Positions 1 through 8,150 of a stretch of 64,000 bases of DNA are shown in pieces (position 1 is the first letter of the stretch; the number at the start of each line of letters is the position of its first letter). Both the position numbers and the translations under genes were made by a program. Source of the DNA: Massilia rhizosphaerae (GTDB lineage: Bacteria; Pseudomonadota; Gammaproteobacteria; Burkholderiales; Burkholderiaceae_D). Location of the stretch: contig NZ_JADKYX010000012.1 of assembly GCF_016093545.1 (NCBI RefSeq), forward strand, positions 124,001 through 188,000, read 5' to 3'. The notes beneath the pieces are model-generated. The model saw only the letters and a program-made list of their open reading frames with translations. It had not been told where the DNA came from and did no database searches.

Positions 1-1512
1 GCGTTCCCCGACTTCTTCAACGGCAGGATGACTGCGCCGCCAACGTTCATCGTCCCCACTTCGGCGATGGTCCACGATAAGCCGGGCGCGTACCGGAATC
101 TGTTGACCGCACTGAAATATAATTGCATGGACGACAATGCAATCAAGGGCGGTACCAATGATTGTTCGACCGCCGGCAGCGACTGGAAGCCAGATGGCTA
201 CGACAACGACCCGCAGCACGTCAGCAGGCACAGCGAAGGGAGCCAGGCCGTGCACGGCACTTTGCGCTTCGGCTTCGACAACTGGAAATATCCGGTGGAA
301 GGCAATGTGGGCGTACGCGTGGTCAGGACCAGCACGACGGCCCATGGCTACACGGTGTTCAAGCCCAGTTATAGTGTGAACACCAATCCGACCGTTCCCC
401 GGTTCGGAGAGGTCAACGAACCGCTCGATCTGAAGGCCAATTACATCGACGTGCTCCCCAGCCTGAACCTGAAGGCGAGCCTGACGAACAATCTGCAGGC
501 GCGGTTGGCGCTGTCCAAAGGCATTTCCCGTCCCGGCTTCGATCAGATGCAGGAGTACATCACCCTGTCGCAGAACGTGATAAGCGACCCCAACGATCCG
601 AAGATGATCAAGACGATCACCTACACCGGCAATAACGACGGCAACGTGAAGCTGAAGCCGCTCAAGTCGAACAACTTCGACGTGTCGCTGGAATGGTATC
701 CGCATCCTGGACAATCCCTGACCGCCGCGGTGTTCTACAAGCAGGTCAAGGACATCATCATGAAGGAAACCTATACCAGGACGTACAAGGACCTTGCCGG
801 CCAGGATATGGACTTCATGATCACCGGGCCGGCCAACGCAGCCAAGGCCCGGGTGCGAGGTATCGAAGTGGCCGGTATGACTTACCTCGATCACCTGCCT
901 GTCATTAGCGACGATCTGCCTGACTGGGCGAAAGGATTCGGCGTTTCCTCGAACTTCACCTACATCGACGGCAAGCAGCAACTGTATCACCCGTTCAAGG
1001 GGGATTATTGCCCGGCCGGCGCCCTGTCGGGTACCCTTTTGCTGTTCGGTTGCGACACCAATGGCTTACCGTACAAGGATTTGCCGGTGCCGTACATGTC
1101 GAAGCGCGCATTCAACCTGGCGTTCATGTACGACCACGGTCCGGTGTCGGCGCGCCTGGCTTACAGCTGGCGTGACCGCATGCTGCTGGCGACGGGCATC
1201 TATGCCGCCAACAGCACCAACGGCACCAGCGCCGACCCGTCGCGCTTGTACGCCCCCGATTCGGCGCAGCCGGACGTCAAGGTCGAGCCGCATGACGTGG
1301 GCTTTGCGCCACCGATTTGGCAGGAAGCCGTGGGCCAGTGGGATGCGGGTATCAGCTACCGCTTCAGCGACCACTTCTCGGGCAGCTTCAATATCAGCAA
1401 CCTGACCCGTACCGTGACGAGGCAGACGACCCAGCAGGCGCCCGGCAACATGGGCAGCTCCTGGTTCGATCCGGGCCGCAGCTTCCGGATGCAGGCGACC
1501 TACACGTTCTGA
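1..1512 (+). CDS. TonB-dependent receptor, C-terminal part (5' end outside window)
   Basis: The frame is open from base 1 and ends in TGA at 1512, so only the C-terminal ~500 residues of an outer-membrane TonB-dependent receptor are present. The sequence reads as alternating beta-barrel strands (for example LQARLALSKGISRPGFDQM and AFNLAFMYDHGPVSARLAYSWRD) and finishes with the barrel signature ending in an aromatic residue (MQATYTF). The plug domain and TonB box are upstream of the window. Receptors of this family import siderophores, vitamin B12 or glycans; the substrate cannot be told from this part. It converges on a Fur-boxed operon across a shared hairpin terminator, which makes an iron link possible but unproven. 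Confidence 0.9.
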   Translation, partial: AFPDFFNGRMTAPPTFIVPTSAMVHDKPGAYRNLLTALKYNCMDDNAIKGGTNDCSTAGSDWKPDGYDNDPQHVSRHSEGSQAVHGTLRFGFDNWKYPVEGNVGVRVVRTSTTAHGYTVFKPSYSVNTNPTVPRFGEVNEPLDLKANYIDVLPSLNLKASLTNNLQARLALSKGISRPGFDQMQEYITLSQNVISDPNDPKMIKTITYTGNNDGNVKLKPLKSNNFDVSLEWYPHPGQSLTAAVFYKQVKDIIMKETYTRTYKDLAGQDMDFMITGPANAAKARVRGIEVAGMTYLDHLPVISDDLPDWAKGFGVSSNFTYIDGKQQLYHPFKGDYCPAGALSGTLLLFGCDTNGLPYKDLPVPYMSKRAFNLAFMYDHGPVSARLAYSWRDRMLLATGIYAANSTNGTSADPSRLYAPDSAQPDVKVEPHDVGFAPPIWQEAVGQWDAGISYRFSDHFSGSFNISNLTRTVTRQTTQQAPGNMGSSWFDPGRSFRMQATYTF

Positions 1513-1525
1513 TCTGAAGCACCCG

Positions 1526-1572
1526 CGGGGCGCGGCATGGCCTGACAGGCATGCCGCGCCCCGCCTCGTTTT
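1526..1572. terminator. hairpin terminator between convergent genes
   Basis: A perfect 14-bp stem (CGGGGCGCGGCATG, 1526-1539, pairing with 1550-1563) with a 10-nt loop is followed by CCTCGTTTT. It lies 13 bp after the receptor stop codon and 11 bp before the end of the convergent cytochrome b-like gene, so it probably serves both directions. Confidence 0.8.
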
Positions 1573-1582
1573 ACGATGACGG

Positions 1583-2053
1583 TCAACCGCGCACGCTGCG
1601 CCGCCCGACGATCACGTGCAGGACGAACAGCACGGCCACCACGAAGCCGACGCTCCAGTGCAGCAGCGACCAGACCGGACGGTCGCTTTCGCCGGCCACG
1701 TAGTACAGGCCGTAGCCGGTGAGCGTCAGGAAGGACAGGGTCACGATCATCGCCCACCCGGTGAGCGCGTTGCGGCCGGCCCGCAGCGCCCGGCGCACGT
1801 GCAGGTGCAGCAGGCTGCCGACGAAGAACAGCGAGGCCATCGCCGCCGCGCCATGCAATTTCATGGCCCAGGGTTCGAGCGGATTGACCGATTCGCCGAA
1901 CTCGGTCACGGGGCGCAGGAAGTAGCGCAACACCAGCCACGCGGCACCCGACACGAGCAGCAGGATACCGGTCGCGTAGATGCTGCGGCGGTGCCAGCGT
2001 TCGAGCTTGAAGGAAAGAAGACGGCCGGTGGTCGGGCTGGGCATGCGGGTCAT
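1583..2053 (-). CDS. small cytochrome b-like / DUF4405-type inner-membrane protein
   Basis: A 156-residue protein with four predicted membrane segments (about 19-39, 62-82, 95-117 and 130-150). Histidines fall in or near the helices (KLHGAAAM, LLHLHVR, LLHWSVGF, VLHVIVG), a pattern of small b-type cytochrome or DUF4405-like electron carriers. The start at 2053 overlaps the end of apbE by 4 bp, so the genes are translationally coupled. As last gene of the operon, the inferred role is to pass electrons from the quinone pool or cytosol to the periplasmic flavoprotein encoded two genes upstream. Heme binding is inferred from histidine positions only. Confidence 0.7.
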   Translation of the reverse strand: MTRMPSPTTGRLLSFKLERWHRRSIYATGILLLVSGAAWLVLRYFLRPVTEFGESVNPLEPWAMKLHGAAAMASLFFVGSLLHLHVRRALRAGRNALTGWAMIVTLSFLTLTGYGLYYVAGESDRPVWSLLHWSVGFVVAVLFVLHVIVGRRSVRG

Positions 2054-2880
2054 GGGTCTCGGATCAGGAAAGCGGTGGCATCGAGCGCGGCCAGTGCCGG
2101 GTGGGTGCAGTCGCCGGTCGCCAGGACGACCTTGGTCAACGCATCCGCCACGGCGCAGCGGCCCGCGCGCACGGACGCGCTGGCGTTCGAAACCAGCGGC
2201 TGGCCGTCGCGCGCGTCGAGCAGGGCGCTGACGACGCCGCCGCGATGCGCACGCGCCGAGAAATAACTCCCCGACGTCGCGAGGGCCGCGCCACACAGCA
2301 TTATATGATGCGCGGCCCGCCCGGGCGCACCGGGCGCGCGCACCGCGACCGGCACCTCCATCGACCCGAAGGCGCGCAGGTCGCCGCCGGCGTTCACGCA
2401 ACCGCCCGGCACGCCCGCCGCCTCCAGCACGGCGACGGCCGCATCCACGATATACCCCTTGGCGATGCCGCCGACGTCGATCCACCCCGCGCCGCATTTG
2501 CGTACGCAGCCGTCGTCCTCCAGCGCGAACACGCCGGCCGACGTCCGCGCGGCGGGCTCGGCCTGCTCCGGTGCGGGCGACGGCAGGATGTGCCGGTCGA
2601 CCAGCCAGGGCGCGCACGCGATGTCGAACGCGCCGCCGGACAGGTCCGCGATTTCTCCGGCCAGCCGCAGGACGTCCCACGTGGCCGCGTCCACCCGGAC
2701 CACGTCGCCCGGCGCCGCACGGTTGAAGCGCGCGATGTCGCTGGCCCCATCATGAAAACTCATCAACCGGTGCAGGCGCGCGATCTCGGCAAAGGCAGCC
2801 GAGACCACGTCCTGGCTGGACGTGCCCTCTACCGTGATGTCGACGAGGGTGCCGAGCCAGGGCTGCGCGCGGCGGATCAT
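2050..2880 (-). CDS. apbE: FAD:protein FMN transferase (ApbE family)
   Basis: A 276-residue ApbE-type flavinyltransferase, which attaches FMN from FAD to a Ser/Thr of target periplasmic flavoproteins. Family features visible are an N-terminal LGTLVDITVEG strand, the LMSFHDGASDIARFN segment, GWIDVGGIAKGYIVD, the NAGGDLRAFG motif and, near the C-terminus, the VADALTKV helix. The start codon at 2880 overlaps the stop of the FMN-binding protein gene (ATGA), so enzyme and likely substrate are made together. No convincing signal peptide is seen in front of the domain, which begins almost at residue 1, so its compartment is uncertain. Confidence 0.88.
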   Translation of the reverse strand: MIRRAQPWLGTLVDITVEGTSSQDVVSAAFAEIARLHRLMSFHDGASDIARFNRAAPGDVVRVDAATWDVLRLAGEIADLSGGAFDIACAPWLVDRHILPSPAPEQAEPAARTSAGVFALEDDGCVRKCGAGWIDVGGIAKGYIVDAAVAVLEAAGVPGGCVNAGGDLRAFGSMEVPVAVRAPGAPGRAAHHIMLCGAALATSGSYFSARAHRGGVVSALLDARDGQPLVSNASASVRAGRCAVADALTKVVLATGDCTHPALAALDATAFLIRDP

Positions 2881-3413
2881 CTGGCCAGCGCGACCTGGGC
2901 CACGGCGGCGATGCGGCGCACGCCGTCCGTGACATGCGTGCAGGACAGGGTGGCGCCGCTGATGTTGTTGATGCCGCCGCCGATGCGCAAATCGCCGCTC
3001 CTGGCGCTCTTGCCGACGAACTGCCTGCGCCATGCGGGCAGGCGAATCTCGCTGCCGTGGCTTTCGCGGTACGCCAGGATTTCGACCTGGCGCACGCTGG
3101 CGTCCGGATTGACGCCGACGGCATACGAGATCAACTCGAATTTGCCGATCACGTCGTCCTGCACCATGTAGCCGAGCAGTTTCTCGCCCTTGTAGGCGGC
3201 CACGACACGCCATTGCACCGAACGCGTCGGCAGCCCCGCGATCTGCTCCACCTGGCGCATCTGCGCCAGGTCCAGCGACAGCGGCCGGGAATGGAACGCG
3301 TCGGCGTCCGGGAACATCAGCTTTTGCGCCTGTTCCGGGCTGAGGTATTGCGTCGCGAACGCGGGCGCGGCAACGGCGCTGGCGCCGAGGACGATCAAGG
3401 GAACATAGCGCAT
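2877..3413 (-). CDS. FMN-binding domain protein, periplasmic
   Basis: A 178-residue protein with a Sec-type signal peptide (hydrophobic 5-20, cleavage likely after AFA). It has an FMN_bind domain of the NqrC/RnfG type ending in the flavinylation motif SGATLS near residue 150, the site where ApbE couples FMN to threonine. The middle carries RVVAAYKGEKLLGYMVQDDVIGK, typical of these domains. It is followed without gap by apbE and the cytochrome b-like gene, forming a compact module for single-electron transfer in the periplasm. The electron acceptor is unknown; Fe(III) is a guess based on the Fur-like box of the operon. Confidence 0.85.
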   Translation of the reverse strand: MRYVPLIVLGASAVAAPAFATQYLSPEQAQKLMFPDADAFHSRPLSLDLAQMRQVEQIAGLPTRSVQWRVVAAYKGEKLLGYMVQDDVIGKFELISYAVGVNPDASVRQVEILAYRESHGSEIRLPAWRRQFVGKSARSGDLRIGGGINNISGATLSCTHVTDGVRRIAAVAQVALAR

Positions 3414-3435
3414 GACGATGCCTCCGGGGATACGA

Positions 3436-4725
3436 TCAATAGGAGAAGCCGACGCCCAGGTTCACCCGGTCGAGCGACTTGTCTTGACGGAATTTCTGGT
3501 AATCCGCCTTGAGCACGACGCCCTGCGCGACCATCAGGTTGGCGCCGACGGTCGCCACGCGCTCGTACGGCGCGGACGGCACGCCCAGACCGGCGGGCAG
3601 TTGGGCATACGTGCGGGCCGTGTCGAAGCTTTCGAAACGGGCGAACGGGCTGAGCGAGAAATCGGCATTCTGCCAGAGTTTATATGCGGCCTGCAGATAC
3701 CAGCCGGCGAAGCTGCTGGGGACGGGCGTCGGATTGCCGACGAAGGTCGCGTTGAGCGCTTCCGTGTTCGAGATGCGGCCGTAGGCCCACAGCGCCGACA
3801 AGTCCCACGCGCCCGGTGTGTAACGGGTGTGCAATTCGGCCAAGGTCACGCGCGCGTCGTTGGCGGAGAAATCGGTCGTCGCATGGCCCGCCTTGCCGGT
3901 GAAGACCGAGCCGCCGACGAGCAGGCCCGGATAGCCGCGCCAGTTGAGCGCGCCGTGCAGCTGCAGGTCGCGCGACTTCGCCAGCTGCCCTTCCTGGTGG
4001 ATGGCGCCCAGCGGCGATTCGCGGCCCTCGCCGGAGGCGGCATCCCACTTGGTCAGGTCGAAGCCGGTGGTGAGGCCCGCATCCCACGCGAAGCCCTCGC
4101 CGAATTCGCCCGACAGGCCGACGCCGGCTTCGCGCCAGGTGGTCGGGATGATCGCCGTTTCGACGAAGTTGCGCTCGACGCCATAGTAGGCTGTCGGCTC
4201 GTGGTTCTGGTTCAGCAGGCCGACCGGCATCAGGAACAGGCCCGCCTTGCCGCGCAGGCCGTTATTGAACTCGCGCTCGACGTACATCTGCTCGACGGCC
4301 GACTCGCCGCTGTCCGAGGCGGACGCGATCGCATGCTCCCACTCGAATTCCGCGACCACTTTCGTCTTTTCGTCGAAGCGGTGCTGGACGCCGATCACGG
4401 CGCGGCGCAAATCCGTCTGCGCGCCGCTGGCGTTGCGTACGGGGTGGTTGTAGTTCACTTCGCCGTAGCCGGAGAAGACCGTGTCCGGCGTCGTGGCGGC
4501 AATCGCCGCGGGTGCCGGCGCGGCGGCGGCCGGCTGGGCCGGCGCGTTCGACGCGACCGCTGCCGCGGCCTGCGCGCGCTGCGCCGCGAGTTCGGCCTTC
4601 ACTTGCTCGAGTTCCGCGGCGAGCTGCTCGACGCGTTTCGCCAGGTCGGTCTCCTGGGCAAGGGCCGCAACCGGAGCGGCAAGGAATGCGGCGGCCAGTG
4701 CCGCGCTGATGACACGTTGTTTCAT
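3436..4725 (-). CDS. outer-membrane porin with N-terminal coiled coil
   Basis: A 429-residue protein with a signal peptide (MKQRVISAALAAAFLAAPVAALAQ) followed by a coiled coil (about 25-55, LAKRVEQLAAELEQVKAEL), an Ala/Pro-rich linker and a barrel-like region ending in LGVGFSY, the usual aromatic-terminated last strand. This resembles phosphate-selective-porin-like (OprO/P-like) proteins. It lies 18 bp downstream of the di-heme cytochrome gene and 22 bp upstream of the FMN-binding protein gene in the same orientation, so it is probably co-transcribed. Substrate specificity is unknown. Confidence 0.8.
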   Translation of the reverse strand: MKQRVISAALAAAFLAAPVAALAQETDLAKRVEQLAAELEQVKAELAAQRAQAAAAVASNAPAQPAAAAPAPAAIAATTPDTVFSGYGEVNYNHPVRNASGAQTDLRRAVIGVQHRFDEKTKVVAEFEWEHAIASASDSGESAVEQMYVEREFNNGLRGKAGLFLMPVGLLNQNHEPTAYYGVERNFVETAIIPTTWREAGVGLSGEFGEGFAWDAGLTTGFDLTKWDAASGEGRESPLGAIHQEGQLAKSRDLQLHGALNWRGYPGLLVGGSVFTGKAGHATTDFSANDARVTLAELHTRYTPGAWDLSALWAYGRISNTEALNATFVGNPTPVPSSFAGWYLQAAYKLWQNADFSLSPFARFESFDTARTYAQLPAGLGVPSAPYERVATVGANLMVAQGVVLKADYQKFRQDKSLDRVNLGVGFSY

Positions 4726-4743
4726 GAATGTCCTTGGTTGATT

Positions 4744-5958
4744 TTAAGGTTGATAACCGTCGGTGAGCGTGCCGAGGAACTGGACCAGGTCGGCGATTTC
4801 GGCTTCGTTCAAGGCCGGCGCCATGCCCGGACGGCGGTTGTAAGGCACTTCCGTCGTGTTCACGTTCCCGCGCAGCGCCGGGGGCAGGTCGTTGAATTTG
4901 TCCACGGTGCCATCGGCGTTCACCGGATACCAGCGCTCCGGATTCGTATCACGCGTCACGTAGAAGCGAACGACATCGGTCAAATTCGTGAACGCACCGT
5001 TATGGAAGAACACCTTGCGCGTGGCGACGTTGCGCAGTGTCGGCACCTTGAAGGCGCCGCACAGGTCCATGCGCGCGGTCAGGTCGGTGCGATCGGGACC
5101 GCACAGGCCCAGGTCGAAGTAGGCCGGATCGCGCGTGGCCGGGATGCGCATGTTGCGCGGCACGCCCAGGTTGTCGTAGCTGAAGTCGGTAAACAAGGGC
5201 GCGCCGCCGTCCGCGCCGCGGGCGCTCGTGTGGCAGGCCGCGCAATTGCCTTTGTTCGGATCGTTGAACAGCGCCAGGCCGCGCAGCTCCGCATCGGACA
5301 AGGCCGCTTTGCCGGCCAGGAACAGGTCGTACTTCGAATCGAACGGGTGGAAGCGCGGATCCTCGTTTTCGAACTGTTGAAGCGCAAACTGGACGCGGCT
5401 GAACGCCTGGTCGACATTGTCGAAAATATGGTCGCCGAACGTGGCGCGGAATTGCGCCGCGTACGCCGCACGCTGCAGCCGCGCGACGACGTCCGCCTTG
5501 CTGGCGTTGGCCATCTCGTGCGGGGCCACGAACGGGCGTTCCGCCTGCTCCTGCAGCGTCTGGGCGCGGCCGTCGCGGTCGAAGCCGCCGACGGGCGTGC
5601 CGTCCGCCTCGAAGTGAAACGCCGGCGTCTGCTGCATGTAGCGCAGCGACGGCGATGCGCGGAAGCCCGGCACGTCGCCGTTCGGACCACCGAGCTGCAC
5701 GGCCAGGTCGTTCGTGGGGCCGTGTGCATTGTCCGGATTGTGGCAGGTGGCGCACGACTGGCGGCCGGAGGCCGAGAGCGACACATCGTTGAAAATCTTT
5801 TCGCCCAGGACGGCGCCGGGGCTGAACGACGTCACGGCCGCGGCCGCCGACGTGGCCGGCGCGGGACTGCCGTCGCCACCGCCCCCGCATGCCGAGAGGG
5901 CGCCCGAAAGCAGGATGGCCAGGAGCAGGGTGGAGCGGCGGGAGGCAAGGCGGCGCAT
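4744..5958 (-). CDS. di-heme cytochrome c peroxidase-like lipoprotein
   Basis: A 404-residue protein that starts with a lipoprotein signal (lipobox LSAC, Cys at about 24, then a Gly-rich linker). It has two c-type heme motifs, CATCH in the N-terminal half and CAACH in the C-terminal half, and the two-domain architecture of the bacterial cytochrome c peroxidase/MauG family. Members reduce peroxide or oxidise protein targets in the periplasm. It is first in the operon with the porin and flavin genes. The start at 5958 lies 23 bp from a Fur-like box. Whether it acts as a peroxidase or as a MauG-like maturase cannot be decided from sequence. Confidence 0.87.
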   Translation of the reverse strand: MRRLASRRSTLLLAILLSGALSACGGGGDGSPAPATSAAAAVTSFSPGAVLGEKIFNDVSLSASGRQSCATCHNPDNAHGPTNDLAVQLGGPNGDVPGFRASPSLRYMQQTPAFHFEADGTPVGGFDRDGRAQTLQEQAERPFVAPHEMANASKADVVARLQRAAYAAQFRATFGDHIFDNVDQAFSRVQFALQQFENEDPRFHPFDSKYDLFLAGKAALSDAELRGLALFNDPNKGNCAACHTSARGADGGAPLFTDFSYDNLGVPRNMRIPATRDPAYFDLGLCGPDRTDLTARMDLCGAFKVPTLRNVATRKVFFHNGAFTNLTDVVRFYVTRDTNPERWYPVNADGTVDKFNDLPPALRGNVNTTEVPYNRRPGMAPALNEAEIADLVQFLGTLTDGYQP

Positions 5959-5981
5959 GTGTGAATGATAATGTAAATCTA

Positions 5982-6000
5982 AATGAGAACTATTCTAATT
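5982..6000. promoter_or_regulatory. Fur-like box upstream of the cytochrome/porin/flavin operon
   Basis: AATGAGAACTATTCTAATT closely resembles the 7-1-7 Fur operator (tgAtAATnATTaTCA family). The adjacent GAATGATAATG at 5963-5973 extends it with a further half-site. It lies 24-42 bp upstream of the start of the di-heme cytochrome gene. Repression by Fur-Fe(II), with expression under iron limitation, is inferred. Confidence 0.65.
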
Positions 6001-6093
6001 TAGAGATAAGTACGTGGCAACAAATAGATATCGTGACGACAGCGATATGTATCCGATTAGCAACTACCTGAGCTCATCGGGAAAAGATGCGGA

Positions 6094-6125
6094 CGAGGCG
6101 CGACTTAACGGCAAGTCGCGCCTCG
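6094..6125. terminator. perfect hairpin after the McrC-like gene
   Basis: A 13-bp perfect stem (CGAGGCGCGACTT / AAGTCGCGCCTCG) with a 6-nt loop lies 25 bp downstream of the minus-strand gene ending at 6150. It is not followed by a strong U-run on either strand (ATCTTTTC on the minus strand), so it is a probable but imperfect terminator. Confidence 0.55.
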
Positions 6126-6149
6126 ATCTTGGTCGTGCGGGCAATCGCC

Positions 6150-8147
6150 TTAGCCGGCGTTCACCATGTCGTCCACCAAGTCGCGGATGGGCCAATTCTT
6201 GAAGAAGAACTGGTCGTTGCCGGGGAAACGGTCGACCCCGAGGAGGGAGCAGGCCAAGCGGCCTTTATCGATGTCCGCCATCAGGCCTTTATCGGGAGGG
6301 AAAATTTTGCCCAGTAGCTCATCCCGCGCTCGAATCTCCTGGCCCTTGCCCCAGGGCACACCGATGGTTTGACCAAGCACCTGCAAGCACTCTCGTCCAT
6401 CCTTGAAGACAATGTCATGGAAAGTAATTTCTGGGAGTTTGTTCCATTCGATGTCGAACTCCTGGTCGAATTGCGCTCTGAGCGCTGACTCCCGCGCAAC
6501 GAGCGTCGCCAGCAAATCCTGCGTAACGGGCCGGCCTGGGCAAATATAAATGCTGTAGGCCGCCGGCGTATCGGGACAGGAAAGGGTCAAGGCGTCTTCG
6601 TAGGCCGCTTGTTTTCGGTGGTCCACCGCCCAGTTCGCGCCTGGGTCCTCCGCCTTCTTGTATTTGGCATCGACCAGCAGAACGCCGCCCATGTGCTTGC
6701 GCGTCGCCTCTCGATACGATTTGAATGGCGCACATTGCCAAAAAGCGCTCGGCCCCGGGCTCCACGTCCCGAGGCGGCACAGCATGGCGATGACTTCGGG
6801 ACGGTCCGGATCGGGTCGTTGGACGCCGGTCAGCGCCAGAACAGGTTGGGCTACCTCCTTCTCGCCGCCAGGCGACGACACGGATGACCGGATTTGCGCC
6901 TGGGTTGGTGTACCGGTCGTAGCAAGGTACTCATGCGTGCCGGAAAGCGTCATGACGACCGGGCCTTCGCTCAGGTGGAGCTTCTCGACCCGGTGCCACC
7001 CTTGCTCGGGTTCGTACTCGCGTTTGAACTCCGCCGGTGACAGGATGGCGTCGGGATAGGGGTGCCCCAGCTTCTTGCCATTCGTCAGGAAGGTATGCCA
7101 GTCCCCACCGTTTTTACACAGCACCTGTTCGTCTTCCAGGGGAGGCTGGAAGCCGTCGTGCTGGAGCCGGTCGATCGTGTCGGGAGCGAGGTTGCCGTTC
7201 TCGATCCAGCAAAGACGGTTCCTGAACTGCTCCGCGGTCGCCAGCCGGGTCAGGACCATCCACTCCCATACGGGCCAGAAGCCGTCGAGCCCCCAGAGAA
7301 TGCCGTTGCCGTGCGGCGTGTCCGCGGGCGGATACAAGAACCGCACCACTGCGTCGTAGAGCCGGTGGTAATCCTCATCCTTGAGCGCCGTCACCCGGTC
7401 GATGACGTCGAGTTTATCCCTGAGCGTATCGCGGGTCCGTTGCCATTCGTCGGCCTCCCAGCAGCTGGCCGAAGGCCAAAGGTGCTTGGATTCGAAATTC
7501 TCGGCGAGGACGCGAATGTCGTCCCGCAAGGGATCCGGATCACGCTCGGCCCAGACATGTTCGCGCAGATCGCGCAACAGGAAGCAATACAGGCCAACCA
7601 GATCGGAGGGCAGTACGGTCAGCGTGGTCGCCGGATGAAACGCCGCGTCGTCGAAAAACGTGTCGTCGTCCTGGTAGATGCGCCCGGCATCCGTCCGCTC
7701 GAAATACCGCAAATCGGAAGCCGGTCTGTCGGTGAAGCGCAGCCGCCGCTCCAGGCCGAGAATCGTCAGTTCGTCAAATGCGTCCAGCAGACTGTCGAAG
7801 GCATCGAAATGGCGGTAATAGTAGACGTCGCCTTCCTCATGGCGAACGATCCATTCGCGACCCGCTTGCAAGGCCGCACCGGCGTCCTCATGCGCGGCAG
7901 CGTCCTCTTTTTGCCGCTCCTGGTTGCGCCGTGCGACCGACCGGAATCGTCGAAACAGTTTAAAGAAGGCGATGTGCAAATCGCGGGCGGCGGCATACGG
8001 CTGATTACCACCAGGCCGCGGATAGCCGATCGGCAGACGGAATACCAAATCCTTGCCGCGCGCATACATGCCGACAAATGCCCAAGACGGATGCGAGGTG
8101 GACGACGCCTCACCCGCGTTTTCGAAGACGACGCGACTATAGTCCAT
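6150..8147 (-). CDS. McrC-like / DUF2357-type nuclease subunit of a McrBC-type system
   Basis: A 665-residue protein. Its C-terminal third carries the PD-(D/E)XK core of McrC-type nucleases: VDAKYKK (D493, K495), followed by a helix with HRKQAAYEDAL and the strand YSIYICPGRP. The long N-terminal part (about 1-450) is acidic and aromatic with no recognised catalytic motif, as in DUF2357/LlaJI-R2-like partners, and probably binds the GTPase or DNA. It starts 3 bp after the stop of the McrB-like gene, so the two form one transcription unit. Inferred role: cleavage of modified or foreign DNA when activated by GTP hydrolysis. No methyltransferase gene is adjacent, which favours a type IV (modification-dependent) system. 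Confidence 0.72.
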   Translation of the reverse strand: MDYSRVVFENAGEASSTSHPSWAFVGMYARGKDLVFRLPIGYPRPGGNQPYAAARDLHIAFFKLFRRFRSVARRNQERQKEDAAAHEDAGAALQAGREWIVRHEEGDVYYYRHFDAFDSLLDAFDELTILGLERRLRFTDRPASDLRYFERTDAGRIYQDDDTFFDDAAFHPATTLTVLPSDLVGLYCFLLRDLREHVWAERDPDPLRDDIRVLAENFESKHLWPSASCWEADEWQRTRDTLRDKLDVIDRVTALKDEDYHRLYDAVVRFLYPPADTPHGNGILWGLDGFWPVWEWMVLTRLATAEQFRNRLCWIENGNLAPDTIDRLQHDGFQPPLEDEQVLCKNGGDWHTFLTNGKKLGHPYPDAILSPAEFKREYEPEQGWHRVEKLHLSEGPVVMTLSGTHEYLATTGTPTQAQIRSSVSSPGGEKEVAQPVLALTGVQRPDPDRPEVIAMLCRLGTWSPGPSAFWQCAPFKSYREATRKHMGGVLLVDAKYKKAEDPGANWAVDHRKQAAYEDALTLSCPDTPAAYSIYICPGRPVTQDLLATLVARESALRAQFDQEFDIEWNKLPEITFHDIVFKDGRECLQVLGQTIGVPWGKGQEIRARDELLGKIFPPDKGLMADIDKGRLACSLLGVDRFPGNDQFFFKNWPIRDLVDDMVNAG

Positions 8148-8150
8148 CGC

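Noticed and set aside
3412..5964. 850-codon plus-strand open frame
   Set aside because: Antisense to the porin and cytochrome genes; Arg/Gly/Val-rich composition typical of a GC-rich shadow frame.
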